Positions 1 to 6,780 of a stretch of DNA of 9,889 bases are shown in pieces. The translations under genes and the position numbers were made by a program. The notes below the pieces were generated by a model, which did not search any database, was not told the DNA's origin, and saw only the letters and a list, made by a program, of their open reading frames with translations. The DNA lies in NCBI GenBank assembly GCA_002171575.2, contig NHEI02000017.1, forward strand, positions 1 through 9,889, given 5' to 3'. This DNA is from Flavobacteriaceae bacterium TMED81. GTDB taxonomy: Bacteria > Bacteroidota > Bacteroidia > Flavobacteriales > Flavobacteriaceae. Position 1 is the stretch's first letter. Each line of letters opens with the position of its first letter.

Positions 1-18
1 ATATTTTAAAAAAAACAA

Positions 19-26
19 TAAATTTG
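19..26 (+). promoter_or_regulatory. -7 promoter box (TAAATTTG) before the HU/SPOR gene
   Basis: TAAATTTG matches the Bacteroidota -7 consensus TAnnTTTG at every fixed position. The matching -33 TTG element would lie before the window, so only half of the promoter can be seen. The box ends 4 bases before the ATG at 31, so transcription would start at or very near the start codon. That implies a leaderless or almost leaderless mRNA, or else the match is due to chance in an AT-rich stretch. Confidence 0.45.
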
Positions 27-30
27 ATAT

Positions 31-963
31 ATGCATTTATCCAAACAAATAAGCTACCTTTTATATCGATATGATTGTGTAACCGTGCCAGGATTTGGTG
101 CTTTTTTAGGAACTTCAGCCCCAGCCGAACTCGATATTGATAATGAGATCATTTACCCGCCAACTAAACAAATTTCGTTTAACGCACAGCTTCAATCTAA
201 CGATGGTTTATTGGCCAGTTTAATAGCCGTTGAGCAGCAAACGAGCTACGAGCAGGCCATGCGCCTTGTTCATAGAGAAGTGGTGCGTTGGCAGTCTATG
301 CTACATGAGGGAAAAACAATCGAATTGAATCGTATTGGAAAATTGCAGTTTAACGCAGAACAAAATGTAGTTTTTGTTCCAACAAAAGAATACAACCACT
401 TAGCTGATTCTTTTGGCCTTTATCCTGTCAAAGCACAAAAAATTGAACGATCGAAACTCTTAAAAGCTACGCCAAAGGTTATTGATTTTAATAATGAGAG
501 AAGTCATAATCATTCGCATACTCAAGGGACAAGTAGCAACCCACTACGACATGTTGCTGCTGCCGCCGCCGTAGTTGCAATTGGTTACGCAGGTTTTATG
601 GCCTATGACGATTATAATCAAGATCAACAGATTGCCCAAGAAATGCAGTTGCGCGACGAAGCGAAGCAAGAGGTACAACAAGCTGTTTTTGATTTGGGTG
701 AGCTCCCTAAACTATCGATTCAAACCATACCCCAAGAAGCATATCATATTATTGGAGGCGCCTTTGCGGTGGAGTCAAACGCTGATCGTTACCTCACTGA
801 GCTTCAACAAAAGGGTTTTGTTGCTGCCAAAAAACTGGCTCCGAATTCTTATGGCTTGCACATGGTTGCTTTGGGTAGTCGTGTCGACCGTACTGAAGCA
901 ATTGACCTTCTACGTCAAGTTCAGCGTACCGAAATTGCGGATGCGTGGATGTTAAAGCGCTAA
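31..963 (+). CDS. HU-CCDC81 and SPOR domain envelope protein
   Basis: This 310-aa protein probably links the cytoplasm to the peptidoglycan. Residues 1 to about 130 match the Bacteroidota HU-CCDC81 type domain: the start reads 'MHLSKQISYLLYRYDCVTVP' and is followed by 'GFGAFL', with a second HU-like half containing 'LNRIGKLQF'. A polar linker rich in His, Ser and Asn follows. One membrane helix lies at about 174-192 (alanine/valine rich), then a charged spacer, then a SPOR domain at about 237-309 that begins 'AYHIIGGAF'. SPOR domains bind denuded glycan strands and often sit at division septa, so the SPOR part should be periplasmic and the HU part cytoplasmic. The start at 31 is favoured because the family motif begins at once. 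The gene ends in tandem stops, TAA TAG, directly followed by the thioesterase ATG, so the two are probably co-transcribed. DNA binding by the HU-like part is inferred only from its fold family. Confidence 0.88.
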   Translation: MHLSKQISYLLYRYDCVTVPGFGAFLGTSAPAELDIDNEIIYPPTKQISFNAQLQSNDGLLASLIAVEQQTSYEQAMRLVHREVVRWQSMLHEGKTIELNRIGKLQFNAEQNVVFVPTKEYNHLADSFGLYPVKAQKIERSKLLKATPKVIDFNNERSHNHSHTQGTSSNPLRHVAAAAAVVAIGYAGFMAYDDYNQDQQIAQEMQLRDEAKQEVQQAVFDLGELPKLSIQTIPQEAYHIIGGAFAVESNADRYLTELQQKGFVAAKKLAPNSYGLHMVALGSRVDRTEAIDLLRQVQRTEIADAWMLKR

Positions 964-966
964 TAG

Positions 967-1482
967 ATGAATCCCAAAACACCTGCTGCGTCCAAAACTG
1001 TTCTTACAGATTTGGTTCTTCCAAGTGATACCAACCCCTTAGGAAATCTTTTTGGAGGGGAGCTTTTGTCGCGAATGGATCGTGCAGCTTGTATTGCTGC
1101 CGAAAGACATGCGGGGAATGTTGTTGTGACGGCTTCAGTAAACCATGTTCATTTTAGCAAACCCGTTCCTTTGGGGAGTGTATTGACTTTAGAAGCCAAA
1201 GTGTCGCGTTCTTTTCGTACCTCAATAGAAATCTTTATCGATGTATGGATCGAGCCAAGAGGGTCATCAGAGTTGCGGGAAAAAGCCAATGAAGCGATCT
1301 ATACTTTTGTAGCGGTTGATGATAAAGGCAAGCCCACCGTGGTTCCGCCTGTTCATCCTGAAACCGAACTTGAAAAAGCACGATACGATGCGGCTTTACG
1401 CCGTAGGCAACTCAGCTTGATTTTGGCAAAAAAACTATCGCCCGATGATGCCACAGAACTCAAAGCCCTTTTTGAAGATTAG
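967..1482 (+). CDS. acyl-CoA thioesterase, hotdog fold
   Basis: The gene encodes a 171-aa single-hotdog enzyme that hydrolyses acyl-CoA thioesters to free acid and CoA in the cytoplasm. The signature is the stretch from N23 to D38: N23, then G26, G30-G31 and finally D38 in 'LLSRMD'. This is the N...GG....D arrangement of the YciA/BACH (acyl-CoA hydrolase) family. 'VNHVHFSKPV' at 58-67 and the strand 'SFRTSIEIFIDVW' at 82-94 are also typical. The last 30 residues form a charged helical tail. Chain-length preference cannot be read from the sequence. The ATG directly follows the tandem stops of the upstream SPOR gene, so it is probably read from the same transcript. The functional connection between the two genes is unclear. 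Confidence 0.9.
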   Translation: MNPKTPAASKTVLTDLVLPSDTNPLGNLFGGELLSRMDRAACIAAERHAGNVVVTASVNHVHFSKPVPLGSVLTLEAKVSRSFRTSIEIFIDVWIEPRGSSELREKANEAIYTFVAVDDKGKPTVVPPVHPETELEKARYDAALRRRQLSLILAKKLSPDDATELKALFED

Positions 1483-1529
1483 TATTTTTCAGACATTGAC
1501 CCTTTTTGTAGCGAATGAATTCAATTGAG

Positions 1530-1557
1530 TTGAAAACATCTTGATTTTGTACCTTTG
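1530..1557 (+). promoter_or_regulatory. promoter of the yicC-gmk-nadD operon
   Basis: A TTG at 1530-1532 is followed after 17 bases by TACCTTTG at 1550-1557. This is a full match to the Bacteroidota primary sigma factor pattern (TTG, about 17-21 bases, TAnnTTTG). It lies in the only sizeable gap (89 bp) between the thioesterase and yicC. Transcription would start around 1561-1564, which leaves a leader of only about 8-11 bases before the ATG at 1572. No Shine-Dalgarno sequence is visible. Confidence 0.7.
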
Positions 1558-1571
1558 CTCAAAGTGTGACT

Positions 1572-2432
1572 ATGATACGCTCAATGACCGGATTTGCTCG
1601 GTCCACATTCGAATCTCAAGACATCAGCATGACCGTGGAGATTCGAGCACTGAACAGCAAAAATCTCGAACTCAACTTTCGACTGCCATACAGTTATCGA
1701 TCTTGGGAGGATGAGTTGCGAACCGCCATCAAACTTCAACTGTTACGCGGAAAAGTCGATGTCAATTTGAACGTAAAACAGCAAGGCGCAGCGGCAGCCG
1801 CTGAACTCAACAAAGACGTTATTTCTGATTATATTCAACAACTGCGTGAAATTGCTGACGTAAACCCTGCTGAATTGCTTCCCATCGCGACGCGTTTGCC
1901 AGACGCTCTCCAGTCGGCAGAATTTTTACCAGACGACAACCAGAAAAAAGAAGTGTTTGCCTTGGTACAGCAGGCAATAAAACAGTTGATAGATTATCAA
2001 ACGGCAGAAGGAAAAGCCATGACTAAGGATCTCAATGCCCAAATTGGTAGTATCGAAAAAGGGCTTGAGCAAGTCAAAAACACAAAAGATCAAAGAATTC
2101 AACAAGTACGATCAAAATTGCAAGACAATCTCAAAAGCTTAGCCGTAGAGGTTGACCAAAACCGATTCGAGCAAGAGCTGATCTTTTATCTCGAAAAGTT
2201 TGACATCAATGAAGAAATCGTCCGTTTGCGGCAACACCTCCTTTATTTTTGTGAAGTGATGAACAACGAAACGCAAACAAAAGGAAAAAAACTCGGGTTT
2301 ATCGCTCAGGAAATCGGTAGAGAAATCAACACGATTGGCTCGAAAGCCAACGACGCGTCCCTTCAAAAAGAAATCGTTCAAATGAAAGATGCCCTTGAAC
2401 GCATAAAGGAACAACTGCTCAACATCCTCTAA
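1572..2432 (+). CDS. yicC: YicC/YloC family endoribonuclease
   Basis: From the ATG at 1572 the protein has 286 aa, close to the usual family length of about 290. Its N-terminus is 'MIRSMTGFAR', the standard start of the family. A GTG two codons upstream (1566) is in frame but would add only two residues and would fall almost on the predicted transcription start, so ATG is preferred. The N-terminal domain (about 1-150) holds 'VEIRALNSKNLELNFRLP' and 'LRGKVDV'. A coiled-coil-like middle follows. The C-terminal DUF1732 domain (about 200-286) carries 'DINEEIVRLRQHL' and 'GKKLGFIAQEIGREINTIGS'. E. coli YicC is reported as an endoribonuclease that affects small-RNA turnover, so RNA cleavage is the expected role. 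The gene lies directly before gmk (stop and start touch), an association seen in many bacteria. Confidence 0.93.
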   Translation: MIRSMTGFARSTFESQDISMTVEIRALNSKNLELNFRLPYSYRSWEDELRTAIKLQLLRGKVDVNLNVKQQGAAAAAELNKDVISDYIQQLREIADVNPAELLPIATRLPDALQSAEFLPDDNQKKEVFALVQQAIKQLIDYQTAEGKAMTKDLNAQIGSIEKGLEQVKNTKDQRIQQVRSKLQDNLKSLAVEVDQNRFEQELIFYLEKFDINEEIVRLRQHLLYFCEVMNNETQTKGKKLGFIAQEIGREINTIGSKANDASLQKEIVQMKDALERIKEQLLNIL

Positions 2433-3005
2433 ATGACAAAAGGGAAATGTATCGTCCTGTCAGCGCCTTCGGGAAGTGGAAAAACAACCTTGGCAAAACA
2501 ATTACTACAAAACAAATCCCTACAATTAGCGTTTTCGATTTCGGCAACCTCTCGTGAGCCCAGAGCCAATGAAAAACACGGCGTGGATTACTTTTTTATC
2601 AGCCCAGATCGTTTTCAAAAACAGATCGATCAAGGGGATTTTATCGAACACGAAGAAGTTTACCCAGGTGTTTTTTACGGTACCTTAGGTGCAGAAGTAG
2701 AGAGATTGTGGCGCGAAGGGAAACACGTTATTTTTGATATAGATGTTGAGGGGGGCTTACAAATCAAAAAACAATTTCCAGACCAAACGATCACGATTTT
2801 TATAAAGCCTCCGAGCTTGGAAGCGCTCAAAGAACGATTGACCAATCGGGAAAGTGAATCGACAGAGAGTTTGAAAATACGACTCGATAAAGCGGAAAAT
2901 GAAATGAAATCAGCATCTAAATTCCAACACATCGTTCACAATAACATTCTCAGTAAAGCTGGGGCAGAACTCGAGGAACTGGTCACTCAATTTATTCAAT
3001 CATGA
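2433..3005 (+). CDS. gmk: guanylate kinase
   Basis: This 190-aa cytoplasmic enzyme converts GMP and ATP to GDP and ADP, an essential step in GTP and dGTP supply. The P-loop 'SAPSGSGKTT' is at 10-19. The GMP-binding segment follows with S40, R41, R44 and E47 in 'SREPRANEKHGVDYFF', then 'EEVYPGVFYGT' at 74-84. 'DIDVEGG' at 102-108 is the Bacteroidota-like form of the usual DIDWQGA motif. The lid and C-terminal part carry R135, R139, R150 and E155 in the pattern expected for the family. Length and motif order are complete. The ATG immediately follows the yicC stop, and the gene overlaps nadD by 4 bp (ATGA), so the three genes are most likely one operon with coupled translation. Confidence 0.97.
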   Translation: MTKGKCIVLSAPSGSGKTTLAKQLLQNKSLQLAFSISATSREPRANEKHGVDYFFISPDRFQKQIDQGDFIEHEEVYPGVFYGTLGAEVERLWREGKHVIFDIDVEGGLQIKKQFPDQTITIFIKPPSLEALKERLTNRESESTESLKIRLDKAENEMKSASKFQHIVHNNILSKAGAELEELVTQFIQS

Positions 3006-3565
3006 AGCGAACCGCCTTATTTTTTGGAAGTTTTAATCCCATACATCATGGCCACCTCAATGTGGCTCGGGCGGCAATCGAAACAGGAAAAATCAAAGAG
3101 GTTATTTTTATCGTCAGCCCGCAAAACCCCTTTAAACGCGATGTGGATTTACTCCCAGAACAACAACGCTTAGGCTTGGTTTCAGCCGTCCTTTCCAGAG
3201 AAAAACAGATGACTTGCAGCGACGTAGAATTTAAATTATCTCGCCCAAATTACACAATTAACACCCTGAGACATTTGGATGTTTTGCTCGACTCAAACCC
3301 CCACACCTTATTGATGGGAGCCGACATTTTTGTGCAAATGAAAACCTGGCAGGGCGCAACGGAAATGTTATCTCACGATTTGATGATTTATCCACGTGCG
3401 GGATGGCAGCTTCCTGAGGAGAGCGATAAAATCACGTTATTGAATAGTCCAATGATATCGATTTCGGCCACGATGATTCGGCAAAAAGTTGAACGACAAG
3501 AGGAAATCAATCACCTTGTCCCTGAAGAAGTTGCGGCGTTTTTCTACGAAACACATCTCAAGTAA
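3002..3565 (+). CDS. nadD: nicotinate-nucleotide adenylyltransferase
   Basis: The 187-aa enzyme transfers AMP from ATP to nicotinate mononucleotide, giving deamido-NAD, the penultimate step of NAD synthesis. The nucleotidyltransferase motif 'GSFNPIHHGH' at 9-18 supplies the two catalytic histidines. 'SPQNPFK' at 39-45, 'GADIF' at 106-110 with W116, 'YPR' at 130-132 and the ATP-binding 'ISATMIR' at 154-160 are all NadD hallmarks and separate it from coenzyme A pathway CoaD. The protein is full length. Its ATG overlaps the gmk stop, and it is the last gene of the yicC-gmk-nadD operon. Only 16 bp separate its stop from the end of the convergent AlbA_2 gene. Confidence 0.96.
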   Translation: MKRTALFFGSFNPIHHGHLNVARAAIETGKIKEVIFIVSPQNPFKRDVDLLPEQQRLGLVSAVLSREKQMTCSDVEFKLSRPNYTINTLRHLDVLLDSNPHTLLMGADIFVQMKTWQGATEMLSHDLMIYPRAGWQLPEESDKITLLNSPMISISATMIRQKVERQEEINHLVPEEVAAFFYETHLK

Positions 3566-3581
3566 GCCCAAACACACCCAA

Positions 3582-4718
3582 TCAATTGTATTTGATTTTC
3601 CGCAAAATCCGCATGGCGTCTTTATGGTTTTGATAGGCGACACTGCTACATTCACGAAGTGGGTTTTGAATGGAAAAGAGAAGTTCTTTTGCTTCTTCAA
3701 AACCATTGAGGTAGCAAAGCATCAGGGTGGGAGAAAGGGTTTCAACTTCTTTTTTTTGGGCACCCGTCAAGGTTTTGTTTGTCAGTAATTTTTGAGCAAT
3801 CGTTTTTTGTGCATTCATAATATGGTGCAGTAGTGTTTTCTCAAAAACAGGCGGCTCAAACAAAAACACGGAATTTATTTGATAGCTCCCATTGTTATCA
3901 AATTGCAGATCAATCTGCTCTAGGGGATAGTACTTATCGATATTATTCAGCCCGAGTTTGACATACTCAATCAATCGAAAATGATTGGCATCAAATTGGA
4001 TTTCAACTTCGTCATAGGCAGAGTAAAATAACTTCACATGCTCATTGACCAGCTCGATGTCCACACGAGAATAGTAACGCTTTCCCTTTACCGTTTTTTC
4101 AATCCCTGCCCAGCACACCACAAAAGATTCTTTAAAGACTTTATACTGTGGATTGAGACCGTCGTGGTGTCGCTGTACAAAATCAACCACACCATCAAGC
4201 GTGAGCTCGATATTGTTTTGTGCGTGTTTTTCAATCTCCGTTACAACTCTCGAATTGATGTCTTTAATGTCCACATCAAATGCTCTCGGTGCTGAGGTAC
4301 TTCCCTCTCTAAAAAAAACAGACCCCCCATAGTATTTCCAAATGTTTTTTCGCAGTGAAGTCAGGGCTTCTGTGGGCTTGATGGTCACTAAACCAACCAC
4401 TTTTCCCTCGGGCAAATGGGGGAAGTGGATATTTTCATAAAGCACCAGAGGGGGATTGTCTAGATAGGCATTGACAAGGTTTTGTAGCTTGGCATCATCA
4501 AAAAAATCGACGCCTACGATATCGTTGTCATGATCCATAATGCCGACAACGATATAGGAATTGTTTTTTGGGTTGGAATTTGACAGGGCACAGATGTGCT
4601 TGAGGAACTTTGCCTTCCCTTCTTTATTGCCAAGATTGAGCTGTAGCTTTTTATCATAAAAGCTGTTTTCATCATTGTGCGCCAATAAGTTTTTTACCAA
4701 AAGGCGTTTGTTGATCAT
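3582..4718 (-). CDS. AlbA_2 (Schlafen-type) domain protein, function unknown
   Basis: The 378-aa product has an N-terminal AlbA_2-like domain at about 12-145. 'FLKHICALSNSNP' at 38-50, 'SYIVVGIMDHDNDIVGVD' at 54-71 and 'VFFREGSTSAPR' at 134-145 follow the family pattern (helix with an A..NS core, a strand ending in VGI, a G-V turn, and a closing strand ending in R.GS). The opening motif, usually E....E.K, is E17, D22 and K24 here. AlbA_2 modules occur in transcription regulators and in Schlafen-like RNA-cutting proteins, so the biochemical role is open. Residues 150-378 show no motif I recognise. No GHKL ATPase boxes (for example DxGxG) are visible, although relatives are often named 'ATP-binding protein'. 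The gene stands alone on the minus strand between two plus-strand operons and has its own likely promoter. The start ATG at 4718-4716 gives a complete domain. Confidence 0.8.
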   Translation of the reverse strand: MINKRLLVKNLLAHNDENSFYDKKLQLNLGNKEGKAKFLKHICALSNSNPKNNSYIVVGIMDHDNDIVGVDFFDDAKLQNLVNAYLDNPPLVLYENIHFPHLPEGKVVGLVTIKPTEALTSLRKNIWKYYGGSVFFREGSTSAPRAFDVDIKDINSRVVTEIEKHAQNNIELTLDGVVDFVQRHHDGLNPQYKVFKESFVVCWAGIEKTVKGKRYYSRVDIELVNEHVKLFYSAYDEVEIQFDANHFRLIEYVKLGLNNIDKYYPLEQIDLQFDNNGSYQINSVFLFEPPVFEKTLLHHIMNAQKTIAQKLLTNKTLTGAQKKEVETLSPTLMLCYLNGFEEAKELLFSIQNPLRECSSVAYQNHKDAMRILRKIKYN

Positions 4719-4753
4719 ATACGGGTTGAATTCGTTTGCTCTGGTCTAAAATA

Positions 4754-4783
4754 CAAAGATCATGTGGGTTAATAGGGCACAAA
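4754..4783 (-). promoter_or_regulatory. promoter of the AlbA_2 gene
   Basis: Read on the minus strand, TTTG (4783-4780) is followed after 18 bases by GATCTTTG (4761-4754). The latter matches the -7 consensus TAnnTTTG at five of the six fixed positions; the first T is replaced by G. Spacing and position fit well. Transcription would begin near 4750, giving a leader of about 30 bases before the ATG at 4718. Confidence 0.5.
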
Positions 4784-4793
4784 TAAGAGGATT

Positions 4794-4808
4794 TTAACCA
4801 AATGTTAA
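4794..4808. repeat. small inverted repeat TTAAC-N5-GTTAA in the divergent intergenic region
   Basis: Two 5-base arms, TTAAC at 4794-4798 and GTTAA at 4804-4808, form a dyad with a 5-base centre. A further GTTAA lies at 4768-4772, inside the minus-strand promoter spacer. The dyad sits between the two divergent promoters, a natural place for an operator. The arms are short and AT-rich, so chance occurrence is quite possible. Confidence 0.25.
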
Positions 4809-4835
4809 CAGATTTAAAAACATTTTTTGATCAAC

Positions 4836-4866
4836 TTGCAGCCCTTAAAAACAAGCATTATTTTTA
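4836..4866 (+). promoter_or_regulatory. candidate promoter of the moxR/bat operon
   Basis: TTG at 4836-4838 and TATTTTTA at 4859-4866 are separated by 20 bases. The second element matches TAnnTTTG except for the final base (A for G). Transcription would start near 4871, about 14 bases before the moxR ATG at 4885. The region has no clear Shine-Dalgarno sequence. This is the only plausible promoter seen before the operon. Confidence 0.4.
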
Positions 4867-4884
4867 AAGTCAAATTTTTATCAC

Positions 4885-5883
4885 ATGGACGATAAACAAG
4901 TGGATATTAAATCCCTAAACGAAAAGATTGAAAAAGAGAGTGCCTTTGTTGATTTACTCCAAATTGAACTTGGAAAGGTCATCGTGGGCCAACAACAGAT
5001 GCTCGAGCGCCTATTGATTGGACTTTTGGGCGAAGGTCATATTCTTTTGGAAGGGGTTCCAGGGCTAGCCAAAACACTTGCCATTAACTCCTTGAGCAAA
5101 GCGATTAAAGCATCGTTCAGTCGCGTACAATTTACCCCTGACTTACTCCCTGCAGATGTGATTGGAACGATGATTTATAACATCAAAGAAAATGACTTCA
5201 GCATCAAAAAAGGGCCAGTATTTGCCAACTTTGTTTTGGCGGATGAAATCAACCGTGCACCCGCTAAAGTGCAATCTGCCCTGCTTGAAGCCATGCAAGA
5301 ACGACAAGTCACCATAGGCGACGAGAGTTTTGCCCTCAAGCCTCCTTTTTTGGTCATGGCGACCCAAAACCCTGTGGAGCAAGAAGGGACTTACCCACTT
5401 CCTGAAGCGCAGGTCGATCGGTTTATGTTAAAGGTGATCATCGACTACCCGAACAAAACAGACGAGCAACAAATTGTTCGCGCACAAGTTAGCGGAACAA
5501 CCAATGCCATCAAGCCTGTGGTCACCACAGCTCAAGTCATCAAAGCACAAAAAGCGGCACGCGAGGTGTATATGGATGAGAAAATCGAAAAATATATTAT
5601 CGATCTCATTTTTGCCACTCGCTATCCCGAGCAATATGGCTTAGAAGATCTCAAACCACTTATCAGTTTTGGGGCGTCTCCGAGAGGTAGTATCAATCTG
5701 ACAACCGCTGCCAAATGCTATGCCTTTATCAAACGACGGGGCTATGTCGTTCCAGAAGATGTACGCGCAGTGGTACACGATGTTCTTCGGCACAGAATTG
5801 GAATTACTTACGAAGCAGAAGCGGAAAACATCACTTCGGAAGACATCATCAATCGGATTGTCAATATTGTTGAGGTTCCCTAG
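4885..5883 (+). CDS. moxR: MoxR family AAA+ ATPase
   Basis: The 332-aa cytoplasmic ATPase belongs to the MoxR group, which acts as a chaperone-like motor on VWA-domain partners. Walker A is 'GVPGLAKT' at 57-64. Walker B with its catalytic pair is 'NFVLADEINRAP' at 115-126 (D120, E121). The MoxR stretch 'VQFTPDLLPADVIGT' is at 81-95. Sensor 1 is N162 in 'ATQNPVEQEGTYPLPEAQVD', with the DRF motif ending at F180. Sensor 2 is R267 in 'GASPRGS'. The N-terminal 25 residues are charged and helical. It is the first gene of the operon, 30 bp before the DUF58 gene; VWA proteins encoded downstream are its likely partners. The symbol is used as the family name. Complete, with every ATPase motif intact. 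Confidence 0.95.
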   Translation: MDDKQVDIKSLNEKIEKESAFVDLLQIELGKVIVGQQQMLERLLIGLLGEGHILLEGVPGLAKTLAINSLSKAIKASFSRVQFTPDLLPADVIGTMIYNIKENDFSIKKGPVFANFVLADEINRAPAKVQSALLEAMQERQVTIGDESFALKPPFLVMATQNPVEQEGTYPLPEAQVDRFMLKVIIDYPNKTDEQQIVRAQVSGTTNAIKPVVTTAQVIKAQKAAREVYMDEKIEKYIIDLIFATRYPEQYGLEDLKPLISFGASPRGSINLTTAAKCYAFIKRRGYVVPEDVRAVVHDVLRHRIGITYEAEAENITSEDIINRIVNIVEVP

Positions 5884-5913
5884 CCAAGCCCAACAAACGA
5901 TAGAATAAAAGGT

Positions 5914-6780
5914 ATGGATACGAAGGCCCTTTTACAAAAGGTTCGTAAAATCGAAATCAAGACTCGCCGCTTGAGCAATCATATTTTTGGGGGGGAGTAT
6001 CACAGTACCTTCAAAGGTCGTGGCATGACCTTTAGCGAAGTGCGCCCATACCAATTTGGGGATGATGTTCGTGCCATTGACTGGAATGTAACCGCACGGT
6101 ACAACGAACCATTTGTTAAAGTATTTGAAGAAGAACGTGAACTGACATTGATGTTGCTTGTCGATGTCAGTCGGTCTTCCCAATACGGCTCACATGAGCA
6201 GTTTAAAAAAGATATCCTCACCGAAATTTCAGCAACCCTCGCCTTTTCGGCTCTTCAAAACAACGATAAGGTTGGTGTAATTTTATTCACAGATCAAATC
6301 GAGTTGTATATCCCACCCAAAAAAGGAAAATCACATATCCTCCGAATCATTCGTGAGCTGATTGAATTTAAACCCCAAAGCCACCAAACAAATATCTCGG
6401 AGGCACTCAAGTTTATGGCCAACGTACAAAAAAAGCGAGCGATTGCCTTTGTGCTGTCCGACTTTATGGATACCGAATATGCCACCAATCTTAAAATCGC
6501 TGCCAAAAAACACGATCTCACGGGAATAAGGATTTATGACAAACACGAGGTCGAGCTACCCAATTTGGGTCTAGTGCCTATGGTCGATCAGGAAACGGGA
6601 AAGTACCAATTGGTTCATACTGGCTCAAAGAGACTTCAACGCAATCACCAAAGTCACATTCGTGAACGCTTATCCTATTTTGACGAATCTTTTCGAAAGA
6701 GCGGAGCAGGAACCATCTCTTGTCGAACCGATGAGAGTTATGTAAAAAAACTATTATCCTATTTCAAAAACCGTGGGTAG
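5914..6780 (+). CDS. DUF58 protein with VWA-like fold
   Basis: This 288-aa soluble protein has the DUF58 signature at about 38-62: G-x-x-F-x-E-V-R-x-Y, then 'GDDVRAIDWNVTAR'. The rest resembles a VWA domain with metal-site residues in the expected places: 'DVSRS' at 84-88, T159 before 'NISEAL', and D183 in 'LSDFMD'. No signal peptide or membrane helix is visible, so it should be cytoplasmic. DUF58 genes nearly always follow moxR, and the two products are thought to work together. AAAAGG lies just upstream (5907-5912) but only one base from the ATG, which is too close for a normal ribosome binding site. The 3' end overlaps the next gene by 8 bp. Confidence 0.92.
   Translation: MDTKALLQKVRKIEIKTRRLSNHIFGGEYHSTFKGRGMTFSEVRPYQFGDDVRAIDWNVTARYNEPFVKVFEEERELTLMLLVDVSRSSQYGSHEQFKKDILTEISATLAFSALQNNDKVGVILFTDQIELYIPPKKGKSHILRIIRELIEFKPQSHQTNISEALKFMANVQKKRAIAFVLSDFMDTEYATNLKIAAKKHDLTGIRIYDKHEVELPNLGLVPMVDQETGKYQLVHTGSKRLQRNHQSHIRERLSYFDESFRKSGAGTISCRTDESYVKKLLSYFKNRG

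Noticed and set aside
575..955. Open frame of 126 codons inside the HU/SPOR gene
   Set aside because: It lies wholly within a well-supported gene in another frame, has no recognisable motif, and a composition typical of an out-of-frame translation.
1483..1571. Possible small RNA or small gene between the thioesterase and yicC
   Set aside because: The 89 bp hold a promoter and no open frame or stable hairpin that I can see.
3580..3597. AATCAA-N6-TTGATT inverted repeat at the nadD/AlbA_2 junction as a terminator
   Set aside because: The stem is 6 bp with one G-C pair and only a two-T run beyond the repeat, too weak to call a terminator.
3489..3788. Plus-strand open frame spanning the nadD end and the AlbA_2 3' end
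   Set aside because: It overlaps two real genes and matches no known protein; the nadD frame is strongly supported by motifs.
5907..5912. AAAAGG as a Shine-Dalgarno site for the DUF58 gene
   Set aside because: It is one base from the ATG, too close for normal pairing, and this lineage rarely uses such sites.
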